A stretch of 64,000 nt of DNA. Origin: Candidatus Rhodobacter oscarellae (GTDB lineage Bacteria; Pseudomonadota; Alphaproteobacteria; Rhodobacterales; Rhodobacteraceae). The DNA lies in NCBI RefSeq assembly GCF_001078595.1, contig NZ_LFTY01000002.1, positions 579,378 through 643,377 on the forward strand. Direction: 5' to 3'. Shown piece after piece: positions 52,158-62,034 of this stretch. Below the pieces are notes generated by a model that did not search any database, was not told where the DNA came from, and saw nothing but the letters and a program-made list of their open reading frames with translations. Made by a program: the position numbers and the translations under genes. Within the stretch, counting starts at the first letter, position 1. The number at the start of each line of letters is the position of its first letter.

Positions 52158-53564
52158 CTAAGTACCCGTCACGTCCTGGATGCGTAGAAGCGTTTCTTCG
52201 CGGCCCAGAACCATCATCATGTCAAACACGCTCGGAGACACCGTGCGCCCGGCGAGAACCGCGCGCAATGGCTGCGCCAGCTTGCCCATCTTGGTGCCGT
52301 TTTGCTCGGCGACCTGCGCGACAACTTCCTCTAAAAGGTCGCGGTTCCAGCTAGCATTTTGCAGGTGCGGCGTCAATTGCTGCAGTATACCACGGGATAC
52401 ATCATCCAGTGCCTTCGCCGATTTCTCATCCGGCTCCATCGGCCTGGACTTCAGAACAAAGCGCGCCTTATCAACGAGTTGCCCGAAGGACTTCGCCCCA
52501 CCTTTGAGGCAGTACATCGCGGATTCCAACCCGTTTCTTTGGTGGTCGGACAGCTCTTGCTGACCGGATGCGGCCAGATACGCCTCTATTTCTGCTACGA
52601 GTGCAGCATCGTCGGCCACGGCCATATGCTGGCCCGATAAGTTCTCGAGTTTCTTGAGGTCAAACCGCGCCGGCGAGCGCCCGATTCCGTCCAGGTCGAA
52701 CCAGTCCCGGGCCTGCGCGTCGGTGAAGAATTCGTCATCGCCATGGCTCCATCCGAGCCGCGCAAGGTAGTTGCGCATCGCCGCCGCCGGGTAGCCCATT
52801 GCCTGGTATTCTTCCACCCCAAGCGCGCCGTGCCGCTTGCTAAGCTTCTTGCCGTCGGGCCCGTGGATCAGCGGGATATGCGCCCAGACCGGCACGTCCC
52901 AGCCCATCGCGTTGTAGACCGACATCTGCCGCGCCGCGTTGGCCAAATGGTCGTCGCCCCGGATCACATGCGTGATCCCCATATCATGATCGTCCACAAC
53001 AACAGCCAACATGTAGGTGGGCGTACCGTCAGATCGTAAACAAATCATATCATCCAGCTCGCTATTCTGGATGGTTACGTCGCCCTGCACCTTGTCTTTT
53101 ATGACCGTCGCGCCTTCCTGCGGCGCCTTGACGCGGATCGCGAAAGGCGCGTCGGGATGCGTGGCGGGGTCGGCGTCGCGCCAGGGCGAGCGGAAAAGCG
53201 TCGAGCGGCCCTCGGCCCGGGCTGCCTCGCGGAAGGCGGCGATCTCGTCCTGGGTGGAGAAGCATTTATACGCCGCGCCATCGGCGAGCATCTGATGCGC
53301 CACCTCGGCATGGCGGTCGGCGCGCGCGAACTGGCTGACCGTGTCGCCGTCCCAATCAAGCCCCAGCCAGGTCATGCCGCGATAGATCGCCTCGGTCGCC
53401 TCGGGGGTGGAGCGGGCGCGATCGGTGTCCTCGACGCGCAAAAGAAACGTGCCGCCGTGCTTGCGGGCAAAGAGCCAGTTGAAAAGCGCGGTGCGCGCCG
53501 TGCCGATATGCATGTAGCCGGTCGGAGATGGGGCAATTCGTGTGACCACTTCGGTGTGAGACAT
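52158..53564 (-). CDS. gltX: glutamate-tRNA ligase
   Basis: A 468-residue class I synthetase from ATG 53562-53564 ([20 protein letters not shown]); codons upstream to 53621 are unlikely to be translated. HIGH-type motif [19 protein letters not shown]-type motif [15 protein letters not shown] near 245, and [20 protein letters not shown] near 195. Alphaproteobacteria often hold two GltX proteins; this may be the Glu or Glu/Gln type. Divergent from comEC. Confidence 0.96.
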   Translation of the reverse strand: MSHTEVVTRIAPSPTGYMHIGTARTALFNWLFARKHGGTFLLRVEDTDRARSTPEATEAIYRGMTWLGLDWDGDTVSQFARADRHAEVAHQMLADGAAYKCFSTQDEIAAFREAARAEGRSTLFRSPWRDADPATHPDAPFAIRVKAPQEGATVIKDKVQGDVTIQNSELDDMICLRSDGTPTYMLAVVVDDHDMGITHVIRGDDHLANAARQMSVYNAMGWDVPVWAHIPLIHGPDGKKLSKRHGALGVEEYQAMGYPAAAMRNYLARLGWSHGDDEFFTDAQARDWFDLDGIGRSPARFDLKKLENLSGQHMAVADDAALVAEIEAYLAASGQQELSDHQRNGLESAMYCLKGGAKSFGQLVDKARFVLKSRPMEPDEKSAKALDDVSRGILQQLTPHLQNASWNRDLLEEVVAQVAEQNGTKMGKLAQPLRAVLAGRTVSPSVFDMMMVLGREETLLRIQDVTGT

Positions 53565-53730
53565 GCCGACGTTAACCTTCTGGAAACTATGAGTGCCTAG
53601 ATGTTCACGCGGTCTATTCAATCACGAATGCGAGGACAAGAGCAGGCTCGTAAATGCGTCTATATAGCTCAAGGCAAAGCGAAAATCGCCACCGCGCCAT
53701 TTCGCATGAGCAATTTCTTCGCGCCATTTC

Positions 53731-55773
53731 GTGCATCGGAATGCGATGTTAGCCCGTGTTCTTAATGCGCAGCGGGGGCATTTGTTCTATTGGGCGCCGG
53801 TCCTGCTGGCGATGGGAATCGGCTGCTACTTTGCGCTGCGCTTTGAGCCATCGCTTGCGCATTTTGGCGCGATCGCCGGGCTGGCGGCATGTCTGCTGCT
53901 GATCGCCGCTGTGACGCCGCCGGAGACGCGCCCAATCCCCATAGGCAGTGCCCTGTTCCTGTTGGGGTTTTTGCTGGCCGGAGCGCGCGCGCATTCGGTC
54001 GCCGAACCGGTGCTGGGCTTTCGCTACTATGGCCCGATTGAGGGGCGCATTGTGGCGGTGGATCGCTCGCATTCCGACAAGCTGCGCCTGACGCTTGATC
54101 AGGTCAGGCTGGACCGCGTGCGACCAGGGCGCACCCCCGCGAAGGTACGCGTGTCGCTGCATGGCGAGCGCCATTTTGACCCGGTGCCGGGCCTGCGCGT
54201 GATGATGACGGGGCATTTGTCGCCGCCACAGGGGCCGGTGGAGCCCGGCGGCTTTGATTTCCGATTGATGGCCTGGTTCCAAGGGCTCGGCGCTGTGGGG
54301 TATACCCGCACCCCGGCCCTGATTGCCGCACCGGCAGAGCAGGGCGCGTTCGAGCTTTGGGTGCACCGGCTGCGCCTGCGGATCTCGTTGGCGGTTCAAG
54401 ATGCGCTTCCGGGGCGTGCCGGGGCCTTTGCCGCGGCGGTCACGACGGGGGATCGCTCTGGCATGGATCGCGCGGTGATTGAGGATCTGCGATCGTCAAA
54501 CCTGTCGCATCTGCTGGCGATCAGCGGGCTGCATATGGGGCTGTTGACGGGCGTGGTTTTTGCCGGGTTCCGCTTGTCGCTGGCCTTGGTGCCGCGATTG
54601 GCGTTGCGTTTGCCGGTCAAAAAGATCGCCGCTGTGGCGGCGCTCTTGGCCGGTGCGTTCTATTACCTGCTGTCGGGCGGAAACGTGGCGACGGAACGGG
54701 CCTTTATTATGGTCAGCGTGATGTTTGCCGCGATCCTGCTGGATCGCCGCGCGATTACCATCCGCGCGGTGGCGATTGCGGCCTTGATCGTGCTGTTACT
54801 GCGACCCGAGACATTGATCTCGCCCGGCTTTCAGATGTCGTTTGCGGCGACGACCGCGCTGGTTGCCGTCTTCGGGGCGCTGCGCGAATGGAACAGCCAT
54901 GTCTTGCCAAAGTGGAGCCGTCCGGTTCTGGCGGTGGTGTTATCCTCGGCGGTGGCGGGGTTGGCCACGGCGCCGGTGGCGGCGGCGCATTTCAATCGCC
55001 TGGCGGATTTCGGCCTTTTGGCGAATGTCTTGTCGGTGCCCATGATGGGCCTGGTGGTGATGCCGGGGGCGGTTCTTGCGGCGGCCTTGGCGCCATTGGG
55101 CCTGGCCTGGGTGGGGCTGGCAGTGATGCGGCCCGGCATTGACTGGATCCTTGGGGTCGCCGGCTGGGTGGCAAATCTGGAGGGAGCGGTAACGCCGGTG
55201 GTGACGCCCTCCGGCTGGGTGCTGCCCATCCTGGCATTGGGCGCGCTTTGGCTGGTGCTCTGGCGGGGGCCGGCGCGCGCGCTGGGGCTGGCGCCGATAA
55301 CGGCGGCATTCGTGCTTTGGGCGCTGGCTGACCGGCCGCAGGTCCTGGTCGCGGAATCCGGTGGATTGGTGGGAGTGTTGACGGCTCAGGGGCGCGCGCT
55401 CTCCAAGCCGAAAGGGGATGGCTTCACCGCCGAGGTCTGGTTGGAGAATGACGGCGACGCGGTGGCGCAGGAAACCGCTTTCGAGCGCTACGGCTTTCTG
55501 GGCCCAAAGGGCGACATGCGCCTGGAGTTGCGCGGGCACCGCATCGCGTTGCTCAGCGGTCGCGGCCTTGAGGCCCGCGTGGCGGAGGCCTGTCGCTCTG
55601 CCGACGTCATCGTGGTGGCAAAGCGCCTTGAGGGCCCGGTGCCCTGCGATGTGTATGACCAAGCGCGTCTGCGCGAGGTCGGGGCTTTGTCGGTGACGTT
55701 CGAGGCGGGCGCGCTCAAGCTGCAAGGCGCGAAGGAACGCGCCGGTGTGCGGCCCTGGTCGGGCGCGCGCTAG
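53731..55773 (+). CDS. comEC: ComEC/Rec2 family DNA-uptake channel protein
   Basis: A 680-residue membrane protein; start GTG 53731 or ATG 53746. N-terminal DUF4131 region with two helices and the soluble OB-like part GRIVAVDRSHSDKLRLTLDQ. The competence domain has LSHLLAISGLHMGLLTGVVF (about 252-271), FYYLLSGGNVATERAFIMVS (about 311-330) and later helices. The C-terminal metallo-beta-lactamase-like nuclease half of longer ComEC proteins is reduced to a short tail. It would pass single-stranded DNA across the inner membrane, and in Rhodobacterales it also takes part in GTA DNA receipt. Convergent end-to-end with lexA (stops adjacent). Confidence 0.9.
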   Translation: MHRNAMLARVLNAQRGHLFYWAPVLLAMGIGCYFALRFEPSLAHFGAIAGLAACLLLIAAVTPPETRPIPIGSALFLLGFLLAGARAHSVAEPVLGFRYYGPIEGRIVAVDRSHSDKLRLTLDQVRLDRVRPGRTPAKVRVSLHGERHFDPVPGLRVMMTGHLSPPQGPVEPGGFDFRLMAWFQGLGAVGYTRTPALIAAPAEQGAFELWVHRLRLRISLAVQDALPGRAGAFAAAVTTGDRSGMDRAVIEDLRSSNLSHLLAISGLHMGLLTGVVFAGFRLSLALVPRLALRLPVKKIAAVAALLAGAFYYLLSGGNVATERAFIMVSVMFAAILLDRRAITIRAVAIAALIVLLLRPETLISPGFQMSFAATTALVAVFGALREWNSHVLPKWSRPVLAVVLSSAVAGLATAPVAAAHFNRLADFGLLANVLSVPMMGLVVMPGAVLAAALAPLGLAWVGLAVMRPGIDWILGVAGWVANLEGAVTPVVTPSGWVLPILALGALWLVLWRGPARALGLAPITAAFVLWALADRPQVLVAESGGLVGVLTAQGRALSKPKGDGFTAEVWLENDGDAVAQETAFERYGFLGPKGDMRLELRGHRIALLSGRGLEARVAEACRSADVIVVAKRLEGPVPCDVYDQARLREVGALSVTFEAGALKLQGAKERAGVRPWSGAR

Positions 55774-56469
55774 CTAGTAGGTGCGAATCAGCCCGACAAG
55801 GCGCCCCTGGACCCGCACCTGATCGTCACGGAACACCCGCGTCTCGTAGGCAGGGTTCGCGGCCTCGAGCGCTATGGCATTCCCGCGCCGACGAAAGCGC
55901 TTAAGCGTCGCCTCATGGCCTTCGACAAGGGCCACCACAATCTCGCCATTGTCGGCGGTGTCCGTCTCGCGGATCACGACGACATCGCCGTCATTGATCC
56001 CGGCGTCGATCATGGAATCGCCCTTCACCTCAAGCGCGTAGTGGTGGGCCTTATCGGCGATCATGCCGCCCGGCACGGCGACATTGGTCTGCACGTGGCT
56101 GATCGCCTCGATCGGGACCCCTGCGGCAATGCGCCCCATCAGGGGCACCTCTGAGGCGTGGATCGCCTCGACCGGCGCAGCACCCTGGGGCGGATCGACC
56201 CTGTCGCCCTCAATCACGCGCGGGGTGAAGCCCTGCGGCGTCGCATCGGCCAAGGGCTGCGGCAGCCTCACGATCTCAATGGCGCGGGCGCGGTGCGCCA
56301 GCCGCCGGATGAAGCCGCGCTCTTCCAGCGCGGTGATCAGGCGGTGGATCCCCGACTTAGAGCGCAGGTCCAGCGCCTCTTTCATCTCGTCAAACGAGGG
56401 CGGCACGCCGTCGCGCATCATGCGCTTGTTGATGAAATCCAGTAATTCCAGTTGCTTCTTGGTGAGCAT
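55774..56469 (-). CDS. lexA: SOS repressor LexA
   Basis: A 231-residue LexA starting [21 protein letters not shown]-terminal winged HTH ([20 protein letters not shown]). Self-cleavage site Ala-Gly in [12 protein letters not shown] near 122. Serine nucleophile in [20 protein letters not shown] near 152 and Lys in [10 protein letters not shown] near 189. The linker is longer than in E. coli, as usual for alphaproteobacteria. Three GTTC half-sites upstream show autoregulation. Confidence 0.96.
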   Translation of the reverse strand: MLTKKQLELLDFINKRMMRDGVPPSFDEMKEALDLRSKSGIHRLITALEERGFIRRLAHRARAIEIVRLPQPLADATPQGFTPRVIEGDRVDPPQGAAPVEAIHASEVPLMGRIAAGVPIEAISHVQTNVAVPGGMIADKAHHYALEVKGDSMIDAGINDGDVVVIRETDTADNGEIVVALVEGHEATLKRFRRRGNAIALEAANPAYETRVFRDDQVRVQGRLVGLIRTY

Positions 56470-56513
56470 GTTCCGCACCCTGTCTATTTATTGGCGGCCT
56501 TTACGATGGGCCT

Positions 56514-56539
56514 GTTCAGGGTATGTTCTACCAGTGTTC
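56514..56539. promoter_or_regulatory. tandem LexA (SOS) boxes, three GTTC half-sites
   Basis: GTTC occurs at 56514, 56525 and 56536, each separated by 7 nt, so two overlapping GTTC-N7-GTTC alphaproteobacterial SOS boxes are formed. They lie 45-70 nt upstream of lexA and also face the small plus-strand frame at 56638. Confidence 0.85.
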
Positions 56540-56637
56540 CTGTTTCGTGTCAAACGGGGAGGGTTCTGGGGCTGCAACGATTTGGCTTCGCGGATCTGCA
56601 AGAATCTTCATGCTTTGTTAACTGGACGGGAGACAAT

Positions 56638-56670
56638 ATGAAACTGGGTGGGCGCTGGAGGCGCTTGTAA
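56638..56670 (+). other. possible 10-codon ORF with strong ribosome binding site, divergent from lexA
   Basis: Encodes MKLGGRWRRL after CGGGAGACAAT. It is followed by a branched hairpin with outer arms CTCAAAC/GTTTGAG and inner CCACCC/GGGTGG. It could be a short SOS-linked transcript or chance. Confidence 0.2.
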
Positions 56671-56762
56671 CTCAAACGGTTCCCCAACCGCCACCCGTGT
56701 AGGGTGGTGCGATTCGGTTTGAGATTTATTTAACGGCTCAACGCAATCTCCCGATGGGCGTC

Positions 56763-57923
56763 TTAGATGGGAACATACTCCACCGCATCGCCTGACCTGC
56801 GCGTGCCGTCCTTGACTGGGCGGATCAAAAGCGCGTTTGCGTCGCCCAGGACCGACAGAAGCGAGCTGTCTTGGCGCTCGAACGGCGCTATGCCCTCATG
56901 CGTCAGGCGCGCGCGCATGTAATGTTCCCGCGGGCCGTTGGGACCGATATCGACCGCCAGTTCCGCGCGCTGCCTTGGCGCAGGGTGCTCGCCCAAGCCC
57001 AGCATCGCACGCAGCATGGGCAGCACGAAGATAGTGCCGCAGACCAGCGAAGAGACCGGGTTGCCTGGCAGGCCGATCATGGCGCTTTGGCCAATGCGCC
57101 CGGCCATCAGCGGTTTGCCGGGGCGCATCGCGATCTTGTAAAACGCGCGCTCCATGCCCAGCGCCTCCGCCACCGGTGCCACAAGGTCATGGTCGCCGAC
57201 CGATGCGCCGCCAATGGTCACGATGAGATCCGCGCCCTGCGCAATCTCGAAAGCGGTGCGCAGGCTGGGGGCGTTATCGCGCGCAATTGGCAGCACCCGC
57301 GGTAGGCCGCCGGTCTCTGCCACCATGGCGGCCAGTCCGACCGCGTTGGACGCGATGATCTGGTCGGGACCGGGGTCCTCTCCGGGCATCACCAACTCGT
57401 CCCCGGTGGCAATGATGGCCACCGTCGGGCGGCGCGTGACCGGCACCTCGGACACATTCATCGCGGCGAGCATGGCCAGATCGGAGGGGCGGAGCAGCCG
57501 CGGCGGCGCGATCTCGGCGCCCGCCGCGAAATCCCCGCCCGCCGGGCGGATATAGGGCGCGGTGTCCATGTTCTCGCGCAGGGTGATTGTGTCGCCGTCG
57601 CGGGTCACGTCCTCTTGGATGATCACCCGGTTGGCGCCGCCGGGGACCGGGGCGCCGGTGAAGATCCGCACGGCCTCTCCCAGGCCCACAGCGCCGCCAA
57701 AGCCATGGCCCGCCGCGCTTTCTCCTATCACAGTGAAGGGCCCGGACCCATCGATCACCGCGTAGCCGTCCATGGCGGAGGCGGCGAAGGGCGGCTGATC
57801 GCGCCGCGCCGCAACGGGCCGGGCCAACACGCGCCCATTCGCTTGCGCCAGAGGCACAATTTCTGCGTCCAGCGGTTCCACCAGCGCGAAGAGTGCCGTT
57901 AGCGCCTCATCGACAGAGATCAT
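56763..57923 (-). CDS. moeA: molybdopterin molybdenumtransferase
   Basis: A 386-residue Moe[21 protein letters not shown] near 44-63, [19 protein letters not shown] near 88, [20 protein letters not shown] near 172-191, [20 protein letters not shown] near 236 and [20 protein letters not shown] near 285. It inserts molybdate into adenylated molybdopterin. Start overlaps the moaC stop by ATGA, so moaC and moeA are translationally coupled. Confidence 0.95.
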   Translation of the reverse strand: MISVDEALTALFALVEPLDAEIVPLAQANGRVLARPVAARRDQPPFAASAMDGYAVIDGSGPFTVIGESAAGHGFGGAVGLGEAVRIFTGAPVPGGANRVIIQEDVTRDGDTITLRENMDTAPYIRPAGGDFAAGAEIAPPRLLRPSDLAMLAAMNVSEVPVTRRPTVAIIATGDELVMPGEDPGPDQIIASNAVGLAAMVAETGGLPRVLPIARDNAPSLRTAFEIAQGADLIVTIGGASVGDHDLVAPVAEALGMERAFYKIAMRPGKPLMAGRIGQSAMIGLPGNPVSSLVCGTIFVLPMLRAMLGLGEHPAPRQRAELAVDIGPNGPREHYMRARLTHEGIAPFERQDSSLLSVLGDANALLIRPVKDGTRRSGDAVEYVPI

Positions 57924-58393
57924 GTGGCTTCATAGCGGCCCGATTTGCCGCCATCCTTAAGGACAAGTCGGATGCCGTCGATCACCATGGACTTCTCAAC
58001 CGCTTTGACCATGTCGTAGACCGTCAACGCGGCGGTGGAGACCGCCGTGAGCGCCTCCATCTCCACGCCCGTCTGGCCAGTAGTCTTCACAATGGCCTCG
58101 ATGCGGATGCCGTCCGAGACGGGCTCTAATTCCAGCGCGACCTTGGTCACTGGCAGCGGGTGGCAGAGCGGTATCAGGTCGGCGGTCTTCTTTGCGCCCA
58201 TGATGCCGGCGAGCCGCGCCACGCCCAGCACGTCGCCCTTCTTGGCGCGGCCCTCGGTGATCATCGCCAGGGTCTGCGCCGACATGCGCACAAAGCCCTC
58301 GGCCACGGCCACGCGGCTGGTGACGTCTTTGTCCGAGACGTCCACCATATGGGCGCGTCCCTGGGCGTCGAAATGGGTCAGCGCGCCGGTCAT
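57920..58393 (-). CDS. moaC: cyclic pyranopterin monophosphate synthase
   Basis: A 157-residue Moa[21 protein letters not shown] at the start, [19 protein letters not shown] near 73, [20 protein letters not shown] near 105 and [13 protein letters not shown] with the catalytic Asp/Lys. It makes cPMP, the first Mo-cofactor intermediate, together with MoaA. Overlaps trpC upstream (ATGA) and moeA downstream. Confidence 0.96.
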   Translation of the reverse strand: MTGALTHFDAQGRAHMVDVSDKDVTSRVAVAEGFVRMSAQTLAMITEGRAKKGDVLGVARLAGIMGAKKTADLIPLCHPLPVTKVALELEPVSDGIRIEAIVKTTGQTGVEMEALTAVSTAALTVYDMVKAVEKSMVIDGIRLVLKDGGKSGRYEAT

Positions 58394-59193
58394 GCGGGCA
58401 CCGGGTCGGCCAGCAGCGTGCGCGTGGCCACCGCGACGTCGTCTTGGCGCATGAGGCTCTCGCCGATCAGGAAGCTCCGGGCGCCGTAATCGGCCATATC
58501 CGCAAGGTCGGCGGGGGTGAACAGACCGCTCTCACAGACCAGCATTCGGTCCTCGGGGAGGCGTTTGGACAGCGCGCGCGTGGTGTCCAGAGTGACCTCA
58601 AAGGTCTTCAGGTTGCGGTTGTTCACGCCGATCATCGGCGATCTCAGCCGCAACCCGCGGTCAAGCTCCTCGGCATCGTGCACCTCTACCAGCACGTCCA
58701 TGCCCCATTCGAACGCCGCCGATTCGAGTTCCGCGGCCTGGGTGTCGGTGACGCTGGCCATGATGATCAGGATGCAATCGGCGCCCCAGGCGCGGGCCTC
58801 GGCCACCTGGTAGGTGTCATACATGAAATCCTTGCGCAGCGCGGGCAGGGACACGGCGTCTCGCGCGCCGGTCAGGAACTCCGGCGCGCCCTGAAAGCTG
58901 GGCGTGTCCGTGAGCACCGAGAGGCAGGTCGCCCCCCCCGCCTCGTAGGCTCGCGCCAGAGCGGGCGGGTCAAAATCAGGCCGGATCAGGCCCTTGGAGG
59001 GGCTGGCCTTCTTGATCTCGGCGATCAGGCCATAGCCGGTGGCCGAGGCCGATCGCAGGGCGGAATAAAAGCCCCGCGGAGGCGCGGCGGTAAGCGCTGC
59101 GGCCTCCAATTCGGCAAGCGGGCGGGCCGCCTTGGCGGCGGCGATCTCTTCGAGCTTGTAGGCTTTGATCTTGTCGAGCACGTTTTGGGTCAT
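58390..59193 (-). CDS. trpC: indole-3-glycerol phosphate synthase
   Basis: A 267-residue barrel enzyme: [20 protein letters not shown] near 54-73 (catalytic Lys), [20 protein letters not shown] near 120, [14 protein letters not shown] near 189 and [20 protein letters not shown] near 221. It closes the indole ring in tryptophan synthesis. It heads a coupled trpC-moaC-moeA block; trpD and trpG lie 1.1 kb upstream, separated by ung and a repeat. Confidence 0.96.
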   Translation of the reverse strand: MTQNVLDKIKAYKLEEIAAAKAARPLAELEAAALTAAPPRGFYSALRSASATGYGLIAEIKKASPSKGLIRPDFDPPALARAYEAGGATCLSVLTDTPSFQGAPEFLTGARDAVSLPALRKDFMYDTYQVAEARAWGADCILIIMASVTDTQAAELESAAFEWGMDVLVEVHDAEELDRGLRLRSPMIGVNNRNLKTFEVTLDTTRALSKRLPEDRMLVCESGLFTPADLADMADYGARSFLIGESLMRQDDVAVATRTLLADPVPA

Positions 59194-59214
59194 GGCGCCC
59201 TGGATACGCGGCTC

Positions 59215-59880
59215 CTAAGGGGCTTGCAACGGGTCGGTCCAGTTGATCGGTGTTTGTTCGCGTTTAGAGAGCCAAGCGTTGGTGCGGCTAAAGGGGCGCG
59301 ACCCAAAGAACCCACGGCGGGCCGATAGCGGGGAGGGATGCGCGGTCTCGATCTTGAGGTGATGCGCGGCCAGGCTGGCGCCGAGCTTTTGCGCCGGTCT
59401 GCCCCAGAGCAGGAAGGCGCGCGGCGTGTCGTCCAGATGCGCCAGGATCTGATGCGTCAGCGCCTGCCATCCCAGCGCCTTGTGCCCGTTGGCCTCGCCC
59501 GCGGGCACGGTCAGCACCGTGTTGAGCAGCAAAACGCCCTGCTTTGCCCAAAACCGCAGATCGGCATTCGGTGGGCGCGCGCCGAGGTCGGCCTCTAACT
59601 CCTTGTATATGTTTGCCAAAGAGCGGGGCAGGGGAGTGACATGCGGCTCGGCGGAGAAGGCCAGCCCATGGGCGTGGCCCGGTGTGGGATAGGGGTCCTG
59701 GCCAAGGATCACGACGCGGGTGTCTGCGGGAGGGCAGAGTTCCAGGGCCGCGAAGACCTGTGTCGATGCCGGCAGGATCGGGCGAGTCTCCGCGCGCAAC
59801 GCGGTCTCTAGTTTGGCGAGTTCGGTCCGGAAAAAGGGCAGGTCTGACCAGTCGCCGAGTTTATCTGTTGAGAAGGGCAT
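59215..59880 (-). CDS. ung: uracil-DNA glycosylase (family 1)
   Basis: A 221-residue Ung: catalytic VVILGQDPYPTPGHAHGLAF near 55-74 (Asp62 region), QGVLLLNTVLTVPAGEANGH near 113-132 and the DNA-intercalation segment AHPSPLSARRGFFGSRPFS near 184. It removes uracil from DNA. It sits between trpC and trpD in the same direction, which splits the usual trp gene order. Confidence 0.96.
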   Translation of the reverse strand: MPFSTDKLGDWSDLPFFRTELAKLETALRAETRPILPASTQVFAALELCPPADTRVVILGQDPYPTPGHAHGLAFSAEPHVTPLPRSLANIYKELEADLGARPPNADLRFWAKQGVLLLNTVLTVPAGEANGHKALGWQALTHQILAHLDDTPRAFLLWGRPAQKLGASLAAHHLKIETAHPSPLSARRGFFGSRPFSRTNAWLSKREQTPINWTDPLQAP

Positions 59881-59954
59881 GATGGCCAGGGGTATTGCGT
59901 TCTCGCGGGGTTTTCAAATTGACTTTGCCGTTGGGGGCTTCTGCAGTTCCTTGA

Positions 59955-60250
59955 GGGGCGATGGTGGCTTGGAAAGGGCGTTGAGCATCAAGCGCACCGC
60001 CCTGACAACGCTTGCCGACACCAGATGAAACGGGACTCACGCCGAGCGACCGCCCAGCTTGCCTGGGCTGCGGCCGACCTCCTCCAGGAGGCCGCAATTG
60101 CAACCGCGCATCCAATTGAAACGTTTCGGTTTCCAGAGATGTCGTTGATGGTAGAGCTGATGCGCAAGCGACCTCCAGGTCGGCCGCAGCCCGTGTTGCG
60201 TTTGGTTCAAAGTAGAGGCCCCGGGTCAAGCCCAGGGTGGCAGATAGCCA
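59955..60250 (-). repeat. ~300-bp dispersed repeat, copy 2
   Basis: The reverse complement matches 20026-20325. Its 14-bp arms are GCTGCGGCCGACCT (60067-60080) and AGGTCGGCCGCAGC (60177-60190). Compared with copy 1, the third base pair of the stem has switched from A-T to T-A on both arms, so pairing is kept. The end carries a CCGG-type hairpin (60220-60236), as in copy 1. It fills most of the 430-nt gap between ung and trpD. Confidence 0.75.
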
Positions 60251-60310
60251 ACGTCCCCGCCAGGCCAATACTGGCCGATTTTATCCGGTCTCAGCCGCCA
60301 GCGCCACCGC

Positions 60311-61327
60311 TCAGGCCTGCGTCGCCGCAGCCAATGCGTGCACCTTGGCCCTGGCCGCGCCGCTGTCGATGCTCTGCGCCGCCATTTCGACGCCCTCATG
60401 CAGGGTGCCCGCCTTGCGCGCCACGCAGAGCGCGGCGGAGGCGTTCAGCAGCACCGCGTCGCGATAGGCTCCGGGCGCGCCATCCAGCAAGGCCGCGAAG
60501 GCCTTGCCGTTCTCCTCGGGGGTGCCGCCCAGGATGGCCTCGAACGGGTGGACGGGCAGGCCCGCGTCCTCGGGGTGGATTTCGCTGTCAGAGATGCTGC
60601 CGTCCTCTTCGAGTGCGGCGACCCAGCTGGGCCCGGCGATGGACAGCTCGTCCGTACCGTCCGAGCCGTGCACCAGCCAGGCGCATTCCGAGCCGAGCGA
60701 TTTTAGCACCTCGGCCATGGGCCGGATCAGGTCGCGCGTGAAGGCTCCGGTGAGCTGGCGTTTGACGCCGGCGGGGTTCGTCAGCGGGCCCAGGATGTTG
60801 AAGATCGTGCGGGTGCCAAGCTCGGCCCGCACCGGGCCCACATGGGCCATCGCGGGGTGGTGCATCGGCGCCATCATGAAGCAGATGCCCGCGCTTTCCA
60901 GGGCCTTTTCAACCACATCCGCGCCGATCATCACCTTGATGCCCATCTGCCCCAGCGCGTCCGCCGCGCCGGATTTCGACGAAAGGTTGCGGTTGCCATG
61001 CTTGGCCACGGGCACGCCCGCGCCCGCGACCACGAAAGCCGTGGCGGTGGAGATGTTGAGCGTGCCCTTGCCGTCGCCCCCGGTGCCGACGATGTCCATC
61101 GCGCCCTGGGGCGCGCGCACCTTGTTGCATTTGGCGCGCATCACTGCGGCGGCGGCGGCGTATTCCGCGACGGTCTCGCCGCGGGTGCGCAGCGCCATCA
61201 GCAAGCCGCCGATCTGGCTGGGCGTGGCCTCGCCGTCAAAGAGGATGCCAAAGGCGGTCTCGGCCTCGTCGCGGGTCAGCGGGCGGTCGGCGGCGGCGCC
61301 AATGAGGGGCTTCAGCGCGTCGCTCAT
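60311..61327 (-). CDS. trpD: anthranilate phosphoribosyltransferase
   Basis: A 338-residue Trp[21 protein letters not shown] near 79-98 (PRPP loop), [20 protein letters not shown] near 108-127, [20 protein letters not shown] near 153 and [11 protein letters not shown] near 178. It joins anthranilate to PRPP. Its start overlaps trpG (ATGA). Confidence 0.96.
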   Translation of the reverse strand: MSDALKPLIGAAADRPLTRDEAETAFGILFDGEATPSQIGGLLMALRTRGETVAEYAAAAAVMRAKCNKVRAPQGAMDIVGTGGDGKGTLNISTATAFVVAGAGVPVAKHGNRNLSSKSGAADALGQMGIKVMIGADVVEKALESAGICFMMAPMHHPAMAHVGPVRAELGTRTIFNILGPLTNPAGVKRQLTGAFTRDLIRPMAEVLKSLGSECAWLVHGSDGTDELSIAGPSWVAALEEDGSISDSEIHPEDAGLPVHPFEAILGGTPEENGKAFAALLDGAPGAYRDAVLLNASAALCVARKAGTLHEGVEMAAQSIDSGAARAKVHALAAATQA

Positions 61328-61905
61328 GCTGCCACCGGGACGATATCTAGGAAGGTCTTCAGCATCTTATGCCCGTGTTCGGTGCGGATTGATTCGGGGT
61401 GGAACTGCACGCCATGGATCGGCAGGTCGCGATGGGCCAGCCCCATGATCATGCCGCTGTCCAGCCAGGCGGTGATCTCTAGGCAGTTGGGCAGGCTCTC
61501 GCGCTCGACGGTCAGCGAGTGGTAGCGCGTGGCGTCAAAGGGCGAGGGCAGCCCGGCAAAGACCGAGGCGCCCGAATGGTGCATCGCGCCGAGCTTGCCA
61601 TGCACGATCTCGCCGGCGCGGACCACCTTGCCGCCAAAGGCCTGGCCGATGGTCTGATGGCCCAGGCAGACGCCCAGCAGGGGCGTGCGGCTCTCGGCGG
61701 CGGCGGCGACCATGCCAAGGCAGATGCCCGCCTGGTCGGGGTCGCAGGGCCCGGGGCTCAGCACGATCCCATCCGGGCGCAGCCCCATCGCCTCTTGCAC
61801 GTCCAGCGCATCGTTGCGCCGCACCACCACTTCGGCCCCCAACTCGCCCAGATAATGGGCAAGGTTGTAGGTGAAGCTGTCATAGTTATCGATCAACAGC
61901 AGCAT
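61324..61905 (-). CDS. trpG: anthranilate synthase glutamine amidotransferase component
   Basis: A 193-residue class I amidotransferase from the ATG at 61903 ([20 protein letters not shown]). The nucleophile Cys is in [20 protein letters not shown] near 79 and the His-Glu pair in [16 protein letters not shown] near 170. It supplies ammonia to TrpE, and may also serve as PabA. trpE is not in the window. Overlaps trpD. Confidence 0.95.
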   Translation of the reverse strand: MLLLIDNYDSFTYNLAHYLGELGAEVVVRRNDALDVQEAMGLRPDGIVLSPGPCDPDQAGICLGMVAAAAESRTPLLGVCLGHQTIGQAFGGKVVRAGEIVHGKLGAMHHSGASVFAGLPSPFDATRYHSLTVERESLPNCLEITAWLDSGMIMGLAHRDLPIHGVQFHPESIRTEHGHKMLKTFLDIVPVAA

Positions 61906-62034
61906 CGCGCCGGCCTTATGAATAGGGGGTGCATCCCGACCCCGGGTCGCGCTATACATGCTCAGAGCCAGGCGCGAGGGTCAAGCGCCGGTATAGAAAA
62001 CGACGCCTCGGCCATGCATCGGGGGAGCAGTGCC

